Shown here: positions 36,262 to 44,329 of the stretch, in pieces
Layout of the letters: each line of letters opens with the position of its first letter
Position numbering within the stretch: position 1 is the stretch's first letter
DNA from: CAZPHU01 sp964419255
GTDB lineage: Bacteria; Fibrobacterota; Chitinivibrionia; Chitinivibrionales; CAYFVL01
DNA length: 64,000 bases
Assembly: GCA_964419255.1 (NCBI GenBank)
Contig: CAYQOU010000005.1
Coordinates: forward strand, 35,761-99,760
Direction: 5' to 3'
Translations under genes and position numbers: made by a program
The notes under the pieces: generated by a model
Database searches by the model: none
Told to the model about the DNA's origin: nothing
What the model saw: the letters and a program-made list of their open reading frames with translations, nothing else

Positions 36262-37029
36262 TTAGTACGGGGAAAATGTCAGTTGTATGACATGATTTAT
36301 ATCGGCGCATTCCACGACCGCGGGGAATCGGTCGATTGCACTTGCCATGGCGGCCTTATACCCCCGCCCAATCGAATACTCTTTCAGATACATATCCGGC
36401 AGGCTCTGATCATGCAACCGCAGAGACGCTGTGTCTGTGTCGGAGGGAAGAACGCTGAAAGCATCCAGGGGACAATACATCCCCTTACCAATAGCTTTGA
36501 TATATGATTCCTTGAGCACCCATATACGGTAGAACATGTCAAGCATGTGATCGTGGCCGTCACAATCTTCAAGAAGCATACATTCATCGGGTGAGAAAAA
36601 CCGCTGCGCCAAGCCGTCACTGATTGTGTGTATTCGTTCAACATCCACACCGATTGCGGCAGAGCTTATCCCGACAAGGACCCATTTACCGGAGTGTGAG
36701 ATACTGAAATGGATATTATCGATATTGGCCAGGGAGGGCTTTCCATATTGGTTAAATGTAAAGTCAAGCACGTGCGGCGTTTTAATATCGATGTTTTTTA
36801 ACGCGTGTCTTAAAAGCAGCTCCCCGGTCAGGCAGCGCGCCTTATCCGCCTTGAACAGAAACTTCTCCGAACGCTCCCGCCTTTTGGGTGAGACGAGCGA
36901 TTTGAGTCGATCGAGATCGAATGCATCGAGATCATCGGGGAGACAGGTAGCGAAAAGTTTTGGTTGGAAGAGATCACGATTAGTCATGGGTATGAAAATA
37001 AATAGTTTCTGTTCAGAAAAGTACCACAC
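36262..37029 (-). CDS. 4'-phosphopantetheinyl transferase, Sfp type
   Basis: 255 residues from a GTG at 37029 that has GAGGG about 10 bases upstream. An internal ATG at 36987 would shorten it by 14 residues but has no ribosome binding site. The two family motifs are present: IGVDVERI (magnesium-binding Asp and Glu) and RIWVLKESYIKAIGKG. The N-terminal half-domain has FSISHSGKWVLVGIS. The length fits the two-lobed Sfp class, which activates carrier proteins of non-ribosomal peptide, polyketide or fatty acid synthesis using CoA. No carrier protein or synthetase is in this window, so the partner must lie elsewhere. Confidence 0.9.
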   Translation of the reverse strand: MWYFSEQKLFIFIPMTNRDLFQPKLFATCLPDDLDAFDLDRLKSLVSPKRRERSEKFLFKADKARCLTGELLLRHALKNIDIKTPHVLDFTFNQYGKPSLANIDNIHFSISHSGKWVLVGISSAAIGVDVERIHTISDGLAQRFFSPDECMLLEDCDGHDHMLDMFYRIWVLKESYIKAIGKGMYCPLDAFSVLPSDTDTASLRLHDQSLPDMYLKEYSIGRGYKAAMASAIDRFPAVVECADINHVIQLTFSPY

Positions 37030-37294
37030 GGATGTTTACCCTCTGACTCGACCTCTGATCTGTTCTTTGAAGCTTTATCGAAAGAGGAATGCATAGCGCA
37101 GTCTGACCATGCATTACCCGGGGTACAAACAGCTGTATCATTTATCATCCCGATGGGGTGATTCATATATTTATGCTGTTTGGAATTAAGAAATGCCGAT
37201 CGTCTGTCCGCCTCGTCCTCAGGAGATTTTACGTACCGTTTTCTTCTCCCCGGACTAATTTTTTTGCATTTTCAAGAGATGGGGAAAGGTATCT

Positions 37295-37680
37295 ATGAAC
37301 AACCACTACCAACGACAGGAATACCGCGCCCGAATCAACCGGGTGATGGATTTTATTCTGAACAATCTCCACCGGCCGCTTCAGCTCAAGGAAATTGCCG
37401 AGGTGGCGCATTTTTCTCCCTACCATTTCCACCGCATTTTCGGTGCGCTGGTGGGTGAGACGCTGGCCGGCTTTATCCAGCGGGTGCGGGTGGAAAAAGC
37501 CGCGATGCGGCTTCTGGCCGACCGCCGCCGCTCGGTGATCGCCATCGCGCTTGACACCGGGTTTTCGACCTCCGCATCCCTGGCTCGATCATTCAGAGAC
37601 CATTTCGGGATGAGCGCGACGCAGTGACAAAACGGAGGGGCTGCGAACTATCGGGGACGAAGGGCAAAAATCGAAACAAC
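37295..37680 (+). pseudogene. AraC-family regulator, truncated by an in-frame TGA
   Basis: GGGGAAAGG precedes the ATG. The frame encodes two helix-turn-helix motifs (LQLKEIAEVAHFSPYHFHRI and VIAIALDTGFSTSASLARSF) ending FRDHFGMSATQ, then TGA at 37625-37627. In AraC/GyrI-type regulators a Trp usually follows this Gln, and the frame after the TGA continues QNGGAANYRGRRAKIETT, which matches that linker. So TGG has become TGA. The effector-binding domain that should follow is absent and is replaced by the repeat block at 37694. A free DNA-binding fragment could still be made. Confidence 0.6.
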
Positions 37681-37693
37681 GTGAGGTTTTTGG

Positions 37694-37925
37694 TGCCGGA
37701 GTGACAAATGAGCCTGAGGGTTTCAGGCGACTCGTAGTACATGGATGTGCGCAGAGCGCTGCCGTAGGCAGCCCGAAGGGTGCGAAACAGGATGTGGAGC
37801 ACAAATGAGGAATGAAGGTACCGGTTCGCGCGGAGCGCGAGAGCCCGGAGACTCGTAGCGCAGGATGGGCGGAGAGCACTGCCGCAGGCAGCTCGAAGAG
37901 CGGCGCACAGGACGTGCGCCGTGAA
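37694..37925. repeat. Imperfect 121-base tandem repeat, two copies
   Basis: Copy 1 (about 37694-37814) and copy 2 (about 37815-37925) share GGTRCCGG, then GACTCGTAG (37729 and 37850), then GAGCNCTGCCGNAGGCAGC (37754 and 37874 region), then CAGGAYGTG. The spacing between GACTCGTAG copies is 121 bases. Each copy contains short palindromes (CTGCCGTAGGCAG, GCGCGGAGCGCG). GC content is well above the flanks. The block sits where the AraC gene is cut off, so insertion of a small non-autonomous element is plausible. Confidence 0.7.
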
Positions 37926-37931
37926 CCCCGA

Positions 37932-37955
37932 CCCCCAATTGCTTGCAATTGGGGG
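37932..37955. other. Perfect hairpin with CTTG tetraloop
   Basis: CCCCCAATTG (37932-37941), CTTG, CAATTGGGGG (37946-37955). The 10-bp perfect stem with a stable tetraloop has no T-run on either side, so it is not a standard intrinsic terminator. It closes the 121-base repeat block and may be part of the same element. Confidence 0.6.
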
Positions 37956-38117
37956 ACACGCCCAAAAGGGTGTATGTCGCAAAACTGATATGATCTCACT
38001 TCACAACTCCGCCCCCTTTCCACCATCCACTACCCGCTGTCCACTCTTACCCCCTGACGATGTTTTATATTTGATTGTTTACCACAATTCGTAGAACCTG
38101 AAATCTGACCATTTTTT

Positions 38118-38798
38118 ATGAATGATTCGATACAGCAGCGACTCGAGCAGCTCCGGGAGGATGTAGCCGCGCATTGTGCCAGGGCGGGACGCTCGGAAGA
38201 TTCGGTGCGCATAATTGCGGTCACTAAGACCCATCCGGCATCCGTAGTACAAAAGGTTATCGATGCGGGGCTTATGGATATCGGAGAAAACCGGGTGCAG
38301 GAAATCGAACAAAAGATCCCGGTGTTGAGCGGTTCCTTTACTATGCACCTGATAGGCCATCTCCAGAAAAATAAGGTCAATAAGGTGGTGCCGCTGGTGA
38401 GCTGGATCCAGTCGATCGACAGCGAAAAGCTTCTGTCCAGGATAGAGACAACCTGCGAGCGGCTGGACAAGCCCATAAACGGCCTGGTCCAGGTCAATAC
38501 CACCGGTGAGCAGAGTAAATCGGGTATATCAGCCGAACAGGCACTGGAACTTTGTGAGAAGACGGCGCAAAGCAGATGGGTTCGCTTCCGTGGCCTGATG
38601 ACCATCGGTCCTCTGGGCGGGGATGAGAAGCAGATCCGGGAGTCGTTCGCACAGCTTCGCAATCTGGGCGAGAAATGCGGGGAACTGACCGAAAAGCTGG
38701 AACTGTCCATGGGCATGAGCAGCGATTACGGCTGGGCCATAGAAGAGGGGGCTACGATGATTCGCGTGGGCTCGGCGTTGGTTAAAAGAAATTACTAA
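38118..38798 (+). CDS. yggS: YggS family PLP homeostasis protein
   Basis: 226 residues. The PLP Lys is in IIAVTKTHPASVVQK, followed by MDIGENRVQEIEQKI, FTMHLIGHLQKNKVNK, LVQVNTTGEQSKSGI, RGLMTIGP and LSMGMSSDYGWAIEEGATMI. All are hallmark stretches of the PROSC/YggS fold, a single TIM-like barrel. The protein binds pyridoxal phosphate and maintains its balance; no catalytic reaction is known. It leads the yggS-yggT-divIVA-DUF167 series common in Gram-positive and many Gram-negative division clusters. A 232-base repeat-rich spacer separates it from yggT. Confidence 0.94.
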   Translation: MNDSIQQRLEQLREDVAAHCARAGRSEDSVRIIAVTKTHPASVVQKVIDAGLMDIGENRVQEIEQKIPVLSGSFTMHLIGHLQKNKVNKVVPLVSWIQSIDSEKLLSRIETTCERLDKPINGLVQVNTTGEQSKSGISAEQALELCEKTAQSRWVRFRGLMTIGPLGGDEKQIRESFAQLRNLGEKCGELTEKLELSMGMSSDYGWAIEEGATMIRVGSALVKRNY

Positions 38799-38825
38799 TG
38801 ACTAATGACCAATTACGAATTGGAA

Positions 38826-38990
38826 GGCGGCCCCCTGAGAGGGGAACCTATTCACCCTTTCTCAGCCTTCCCAGTGGTAAGGGGTAGGAGCAAGACAAAG
38901 GCAGTGCGTTCTTCAAATGCCTTCCCCTTGGCAAGGGGAAGGTTGCCAACCTGAGTGTTGACAGGTTGGTCGGATGGGGTGAGTTGGCAG
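38826..38990. repeat. Intergenic palindromic repeat
   Basis: CCTTCCCCTT (38920-38929) pairs perfectly with AAGGGGAAGG (38933-38942). CCAACCT (38946-38952) pairs with AGGTTGG (38963-38969). A degenerate relative, CCTTCCCAGTGGTAAGGGGTAGG, lies at 38865-38887. The layout resembles the short GC-rich dispersed repeats found between genes in many bacteria. Confidence 0.6.
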
Positions 38991-39030
38991 GATAAACAAT
39001 CTTATATATATACTATAAAGGTATACAAAT

Positions 39031-39294
39031 ATGTCCGTTACAAAAATCATATACATGGCACTTCAATTGTATGAGGTGCTTTTGATCATCCGAATAGTCA
39101 TGTCCTGGATTCGACCCGATCCGTATCATCCGATCGTTCAGTGGATCTATAAGTTGACCGATCCGGTGCTGGAGCCGATACGACGGCTGCTTCCCATTCA
39201 GGGTATGGGCATCGACTTTTCGCCGATTGTAGTTTTTATTCTTATTAATATTTTGAAGCGTCTGGTTATCGGCAGCAGCTTCGGCATGTTCTAA
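39031..39294 (+). CDS. yggT: YggT family membrane protein
   Basis: 87 residues. Two hydrophobic segments (about 5-25 and 62-82) flank the conserved RIVMSWIRPDPYHPIVQWIY and LTDPVLEPIRRLLPIQGMGIDFSPIVVF, which are the family signature. It is an inner-membrane protein of uncertain function, linked to osmotic tolerance and to FtsZ-associated clusters. An AAAGG ribosome binding site lies 8 bases upstream. It stands between yggS and the DivIVA-like gene, in the usual order. Confidence 0.92.
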   Translation: MSVTKIIYMALQLYEVLLIIRIVMSWIRPDPYHPIVQWIYKLTDPVLEPIRRLLPIQGMGIDFSPIVVFILINILKRLVIGSSFGMF

Positions 39295-39339
39295 TCATCC
39301 GCAAATTCCTTTTGGAGTTTGACAAAGGAGAGTATCTGC

Positions 39340-39939
39340 ATGCGCATTACGCCTCTGGATATCAAGAAACAACCGTTTAAGAAGACCATGATGGGATTCG
39401 ATCCCGATCAGGTAAACAGCTTCCTGGAGATGGTTGCCAATGAGTTTGAGTCACTCAACCGCAGCCATGATGAGCTGGCCGGTCAGGTCAACCAGTATCG
39501 ACTGAGGCTGGAACATTACGAGAAGATTGAAAAAACGCTCAACGAAACGCTTCTGACCGCACAGCGCGCCACCGATGAGGCGAGGCTCAATGCGCAGAAG
39601 GAAGCGGAGCTGATTCTCAAAGACGCGCAGATCCGTGCGGACCGCTATGAGGATCAGAGCAGACAGCGAGTAAACAACATGCAGTCGGAGCTGGTGTCGC
39701 TCAAAGCACAGCGGGAGAGTTTTATCACCCGTTTTCGCTCATTGCTTAAGGATCAGCTCTCGCTGCTTGAGGTGATAAATGATTCGCTGGAATCGGAACA
39801 GGGACAGAGGGCAGCCGGCCAAAAGAGGCAGCCTTCGGCGCCCAGGCCGCAGAAACGCGGGGGTGGCGAGACCATGGATGAGGTACCTCCTCAGCCCAAT
39901 CTCTCATCACTGATCGATCTGGAGGATGAACAGGAGTAG
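39340..39939 (+). CDS. DivIVA domain protein
   Basis: 199 residues from the ATG at 39340, with AAAGGAG 9-15 bases upstream. A TTG at 39319 is less likely because the ribosome binding site would be inside the gene. The N-terminus (MRITPLDIKKQPFKKTMMGF, then DPDQVNSFLEMVANEFESL) is the DivIVA membrane-binding motif. A long coiled coil follows (about 35-150), then a Pro/Gly/Gln-rich tail. DivIVA-type proteins recruit partners to curved membrane. In Gram-negative bacteria with the yggS-yggT cluster the partner is not known. The coiled coil has clear heptads (EKIEKTLNETLLTAQRATDE). Confidence 0.9.
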   Translation: MRITPLDIKKQPFKKTMMGFDPDQVNSFLEMVANEFESLNRSHDELAGQVNQYRLRLEHYEKIEKTLNETLLTAQRATDEARLNAQKEAELILKDAQIRADRYEDQSRQRVNNMQSELVSLKAQRESFITRFRSLLKDQLSLLEVINDSLESEQGQRAAGQKRQPSAPRPQKRGGGETMDEVPPQPNLSSLIDLEDEQE

Positions 39940-39941
39940 TC

Positions 39942-40217
39942 ATGGCCACCGTGACCGTGAGACTGAAGCCGGGGGCAAAGAAAAACGCGATCAAGGCCGA
40001 ATCGCCCGAGGATATCTCTATCTGGATCACCTCCCGGCCGGTGGAAGGTAAGGCCAACGCGCATCTGATAAAAATGCTCTCCAAAAGCCTACGGGTTTCT
40101 CAGTCGAGCTGCAGGATTGTCCACGGTCAGACAAATCGCATCAAGACCGTCAGCATCGAGGGAATGGAAGAAGAAGATATCATAGATAAATTGAAATGCG
40201 CATCGGGACGCTTATAG
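39942..40217 (+). CDS. DUF167 (YggU) family protein
   Basis: 91 residues, starting 3 bases after the DivIVA stop. The signature VTVRLKPGAKKNAIKA is followed by WITSRPVEGKANAHLIKMLS and a final IVHGQTNRIKTVSIEG. This is the compact YggU fold, usually encoded beside yggT. Its function is unknown. Coupled translation with the upstream gene is likely. Confidence 0.93.
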   Translation: MATVTVRLKPGAKKNAIKAESPEDISIWITSRPVEGKANAHLIKMLSKSLRVSQSSCRIVHGQTNRIKTVSIEGMEEEDIIDKLKCASGRL

Positions 40218-40232
40218 AAAGGATGCAGTGGT

Positions 40233-41054
40233 ATGGCAGAGTTGTTTGATCAGATTCAGGAAACCGTCGGCTTTATCAGGGGCAAGTACAGTGGCGACAT
40301 AGATGTTGCGATAATCTTGGGGACCGGCCTGGGACGCCTTGCGGATGCTATCGATAAAGAGGTGGAGATCTCCTATGAGGAGATTCCCCACTTCCCCGTC
40401 TCGACCGTCGAGGCACATGCCGGTAAGCTTATTTTCGGGACTCTGTCGGGTAAGACGGTTATGGCTATGCAGGGACGTTTTCACTACTACGAAGGGTATT
40501 CGATGCAGCAGATCGCATTTCCGATTCGGGTGATGAAGTTTCTGGACATAAAGACCCTGATCGTTTCCAACGCCGCCGGTGGTATAAATCCGCAGTTTCC
40601 TCCAGGCACAATCATGGCGATCACAGATCATATCAACCTTCTGGGCGACAACCCGCTGATCGGCCCCAACGACAACCGCATCGGCAGCCGTTTCCCGGAT
40701 ATGTCCGAGCCATACAGCGAGGAGCTTCTGGGGATTGCCCGAAATCTTGCGCTGGAAAACAAACTGCCTCTGGAACGCGGCGTGTATGCATCAATGAGCG
40801 GCCCTTGCCTTGAGACGAAGGCGGAGTACCGGATGCTCAAGACGCTGGGGGCGGATGCGATCGGGATGAGTACGGTTCCCGAGGTGATCGCGGCGGTGCA
40901 CGCGGGCATCCGTGTTCTGGGGCTTTCGGTGATCACCGATTCCTGTCTGCCCGATGCACTCAAGCCAACGGATATCAAGGAGATCATAGCCGTTGCAAAC
41001 AAAGCTGAACCCAAACTGGTTACATTAATCCAAAAGGTTTTACAGGCATTATGA
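40233..41054 (+). CDS. punA: Purine-nucleoside phosphorylase, PNP class II type
   Basis: 273 residues with AAAGGATG 6-13 bases before the ATG. Family landmarks: AIILGTGLGRLAD (phosphate loop), FPVSTVEAHAGKL, MQGRFHYYEGYSMQQI, VSNAAGGINPQF, YASMSGPCLETKAEYR, GADAIGMSTVPEVIAA and LSVITDSC. These define the trimeric PunA/XapA group that splits purine nucleosides with phosphate to base plus ribose-1-phosphate. Preference for guanosine/inosine or xanthosine cannot be decided here. It overlaps ileS by 4 bases. Confidence 0.95.
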   Translation: MAELFDQIQETVGFIRGKYSGDIDVAIILGTGLGRLADAIDKEVEISYEEIPHFPVSTVEAHAGKLIFGTLSGKTVMAMQGRFHYYEGYSMQQIAFPIRVMKFLDIKTLIVSNAAGGINPQFPPGTIMAITDHINLLGDNPLIGPNDNRIGSRFPDMSEPYSEELLGIARNLALENKLPLERGVYASMSGPCLETKAEYRMLKTLGADAIGMSTVPEVIAAVHAGIRVLGLSVITDSCLPDALKPTDIKEIIAVANKAEPKLVTLIQKVLQAL

Positions 41055-44000
41055 GTTCGACACCGTTTAAACCGGTCAATACGCAAATCAGATTTCCCGC
41101 GGTAGAAAACGAGGTTCTGTCGTTCTGGGATGAGAAGAAGATATTCGATAAGAGTCTGGAGCAGACCTCCGGCAACCGGCCGTTTGTCTTTTATGACGGT
41201 CCGCCCTTTGCCACCGGCCTTCCCCACTACGGGCACCTTCTGGCCGGCACGCTCAAGGATATCATCCCCCGCTACTGGACGATGCGCGGCCACTATGTAT
41301 CGCGACGTTTCGGGTGGGACTGTCACGGGCTTCCTGTGGAAAACGAGATGGAGAAGGAGTTTGCGGTCTCCGGAAAACGCGATATCGAAAAGCTGGGCAT
41401 CTACCTGTTTAACGAGGCGTGCCGCTCGATCGTGCTGCGCTACACCAGCCAGTGGGAGAAGATCGTTTTGCGCATGGGACGCTGGGTGGATTTTGTGGAT
41501 CAGTACCGCACCATGGACCCGCCCTACATGGAGAGTATCTGGTGGGTATTCAAACAGGTGTGGGACAAGGATCTTATCTACAAGGGATTTCGAGTACAGC
41601 CTTACTGTCCCCGCTGTGCCACTCCCCTGTCCAATTTCGAAGTCAACGAGGGCTATAAGGATGTCAAGGGACCGTCGATTACAGTGATGTTTCCGCTCAA
41701 GGATGATCTCAACACAAGCATCCTGGTATGGACAACGACCCCCTGGACGCTTCCTTCCAACGTGCTTTTAGCCACCGGTGAAGATATCACCTATGTAAAG
41801 ATACAGGATGGCGACCGCTATTACATCCTGGCCAAAGACCGGCTGAGCGGATACTACAAGAACGAATCGGAATACACGATTGTGGAGCAGATGCCGGGAA
41901 GTAAACTGGCGGGGCTGCGTTATGTGCCCATGTTCGACTACTTTGTGGACAGAAGCGACGATTTCTTCCAGGTGGTTACCGCCGATTTCGTAAGCACCGA
42001 GGATGGAACCGGTATCGTTCATATGGCACCGGCCTTTGGGGAGGACGACTTTCAGGTCGGCCAGAGACTCGGGCTGCCGATCGTCTGCCCCGTTGACGAA
42101 GAAGGAAAATTTACCGAGGAGGTTCCCGAGTGGCAGGGGCAGCTGGTGTATACGGCCGACGATGATATCACGCTGACCATAAAGAAGAAAGGTCGACTGG
42201 TTCATCGCAGCAAGATGGAGCATCGCTATCCTTTTTGTTACCGGTGCGATACCGCGCTAATTTACAAGGCGATAACCACCTGGTTTATGAAGATCGAGCC
42301 GTTGAAGCAGAATATGCTGCAAAACAACCAGCGGATTCACTGGGTACCCTCGCATCTTCAGAACGGCCGCTTCGGCAAGGGAATCGAAAGCGCGCCCGAC
42401 TGGAACATCTCCAGAAACCGCTACTGGGGCACCCCGCTTCCCATCTGGGAGTGTGAGTGTGGACACCGGGAGTGCGTGGGCAGCCTTTCGCAGCTTCACG
42501 GCCTTCTGGCCCACGGTGATGTGGAGCAGGGCCGCCGGCTACATCAGAAGGCGGCGCGCACGGTGGCCGACCGGGTGCGGCGGGAGGCAGACAAGCGGCT
42601 TTCGGAGTTTGGAATAGATCCGGCATGGGCCGAGAAGATACAGAACAACGACATCGACGACCGCGACATCCACCGGCATATAATCGACGAGCTGACGGTT
42701 CACTGTCCGAAGTGTCAGCAGGAGATGGAGCGTACATCCGAAGTGCTTGACTGCTGGTTTGAGTCGGGATCGATGCCTTATGCGCAGAATCACTATCCCT
42801 TTGAGGAGAAAGAGCAGTTCGACAGTAACTTTCCCGCCGATTTCATCGCCGAGGGGCTGGACCAGACACGCGGATGGTTTTATACACTGACCGTGCTGTC
42901 GGCGGCGCTTTTCCGGAAGGAAGCGTTCAAAAACGTGGTGGTCAACGGTATCATTCTGGCCGAGGACGGCAAGAAGCTTTCCAAGCGTCTGAAAAACTAC
43001 GCGCCGCCGGCCGAAATTTTGGAGAAGCTTGGCGCCGATGCGCTGCGGTTGTTTCTTATCAACTCCCCCGCTGTTAAGGCCGAGGATCTGCGGTTCAGCG
43101 AAAAGGGTGTGATGGAGATGTCGCGGGCGATTCTGCTTCCGTTCTGGAACGCCTACGCATTCTTTGTCACATACGCAAATGTTGACGGATGGAAGCCCGA
43201 AGAAAATATGGAGCCAAGCACAAACGAGCTTGACCAGTGGATCATAAGCCTGCTCAACCATGTTGTCACATCGGTCAACAGGGAGATGGAAGAGTACAAC
43301 CTCTATCGAGTGGTGCCGCTTCTGGTTGACTTTATCGATAATTTGACCAACTGGTATATCAGACGAAGCCGGCGTCGGTTCTGGAAAAGCGAAAACGACC
43401 AGGACAAGGACAACGCATACGCCACGCTGTATACCGTCCTGATCGAATTTTCGAAGGTGATGGCGCCGTTTCTGCCGTTTCTGACCGAGGCGATCTATCG
43501 GAATCTGGTAGGAAGCCTCAGAACTGATGCGCCCGAAAGCATTCATCTGACGGAGTATCCGGCAGCCGATGATAGTTTGTCCAAGCCGGATCTTGAGTCC
43601 AAGATGCATATCATCCGTCAGGTGGTCACCATGGGTCGGGCTCTGCGCAGCCGCTTTTCGATCAAAAACCGCCAGCCGCTGCAGGAGCTGACGGTGGTGG
43701 TTAAGGATGATCACAAGCGTGCGTTGGTTGCGCAGATGGCTTCACTGGTGCAGGAGGAGCTTAACATTAAGGATGTCACGTTCAGTGACAACGAGGATTC
43801 CCTGGTGTCTATCTCGGCCAAACCAAACTACCGTAACCTGGGCAAGGTATACGGGCCGAAGATGAAGGAAGCCGCACGGCAGATCGAGACGCTCAGCAAT
43901 AGTGATATCCGTGCGCTTGAGGCCGGGGAGAAGCGGGAGGTTCTGGGTAATGAGATAACCTTCGACGATATCGTGATTCAGCGAACGAAGCACGAGGGGA

Positions 44001-44329
44001 TAGAGGTGGAGACCCAGAATGCAATCACTGTGGCTCTGAACACCGAAATCACCGATGAGCTTCTGAGGGAATGCCATGCGCGTGAATTTGTCAACCGGGT
44101 GCAGAATATGCGAAAGAACAACGACTTCAATGTCACCGATCGCATATCGATCGTCTGCAGCTGTGATGAGGATCTCAAGGATGCTCTTACGCAGTTTGAG
44201 CAATACATCAAGGCAGAGACGCTTGCGGTGGGCATTGACTGGAAAGGATCAGTCGAGGATGGCGAAGAGATTGAGGTGAATGGTTTTTCTGCTCGCATAG
44301 CGGTATCCCATGTCCAGACATCGGCGTAA
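41051..44329 (+). CDS. ileS: Isoleucyl-tRNA synthetase, type 2 (IleS2-like)
   Basis: 1092 residues. The HIGH-type motif is PHYGH at 58-62 and the class I second motif is DGKKLSKRLKN (near 640). The KMSKR form of the second motif and the GPPFATGLPHYGH start are characteristic of the eukaryote-like IleS2 clade, which is usually less sensitive to mupirocin. An editing domain lies around 190-400. Zinc-like Cys motifs occur at ECECGHREC (near 470) and HCPKCQQEM (near 556). Between them there is an unusual insertion of about 55 residues. The enzyme charges tRNA-Ile and its start overlaps punA by 4 bases. Confidence 0.96.
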   Translation: MSSTPFKPVNTQIRFPAVENEVLSFWDEKKIFDKSLEQTSGNRPFVFYDGPPFATGLPHYGHLLAGTLKDIIPRYWTMRGHYVSRRFGWDCHGLPVENEMEKEFAVSGKRDIEKLGIYLFNEACRSIVLRYTSQWEKIVLRMGRWVDFVDQYRTMDPPYMESIWWVFKQVWDKDLIYKGFRVQPYCPRCATPLSNFEVNEGYKDVKGPSITVMFPLKDDLNTSILVWTTTPWTLPSNVLLATGEDITYVKIQDGDRYYILAKDRLSGYYKNESEYTIVEQMPGSKLAGLRYVPMFDYFVDRSDDFFQVVTADFVSTEDGTGIVHMAPAFGEDDFQVGQRLGLPIVCPVDEEGKFTEEVPEWQGQLVYTADDDITLTIKKKGRLVHRSKMEHRYPFCYRCDTALIYKAITTWFMKIEPLKQNMLQNNQRIHWVPSHLQNGRFGKGIESAPDWNISRNRYWGTPLPIWECECGHRECVGSLSQLHGLLAHGDVEQGRRLHQKAARTVADRVRREADKRLSEFGIDPAWAEKIQNNDIDDRDIHRHIIDELTVHCPKCQQEMERTSEVLDCWFESGSMPYAQNHYPFEEKEQFDSNFPADFIAEGLDQTRGWFYTLTVLSAALFRKEAFKNVVVNGIILAEDGKKLSKRLKNYAPPAEILEKLGADALRLFLINSPAVKAEDLRFSEKGVMEMSRAILLPFWNAYAFFVTYANVDGWKPEENMEPSTNELDQWIISLLNHVVTSVNREMEEYNLYRVVPLLVDFIDNLTNWYIRRSRRRFWKSENDQDKDNAYATLYTVLIEFSKVMAPFLPFLTEAIYRNLVGSLRTDAPESIHLTEYPAADDSLSKPDLESKMHIIRQVVTMGRALRSRFSIKNRQPLQELTVVVKDDHKRALVAQMASLVQEELNIKDVTFSDNEDSLVSISAKPNYRNLGKVYGPKMKEAARQIETLSNSDIRALEAGEKREVLGNEITFDDIVIQRTKHEGIEVETQNAITVALNTEITDELLRECHAREFVNRVQNMRKNNDFNVTDRISIVCSCDEDLKDALTQFEQYIKAETLAVGIDWKGSVEDGEEIEVNGFSARIAVSHVQTSA

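Noticed and set aside
37589..38026. Several minus-strand frames of 80-145 residues
   Set aside because: They arise from the GC-rich tandem repeat and read through palindromes; the proteins are low-complexity.
42539..43714. A 391-residue minus-strand open frame
   Set aside because: It is antisense to the conserved core of ileS; its composition follows from the codon usage of that gene.
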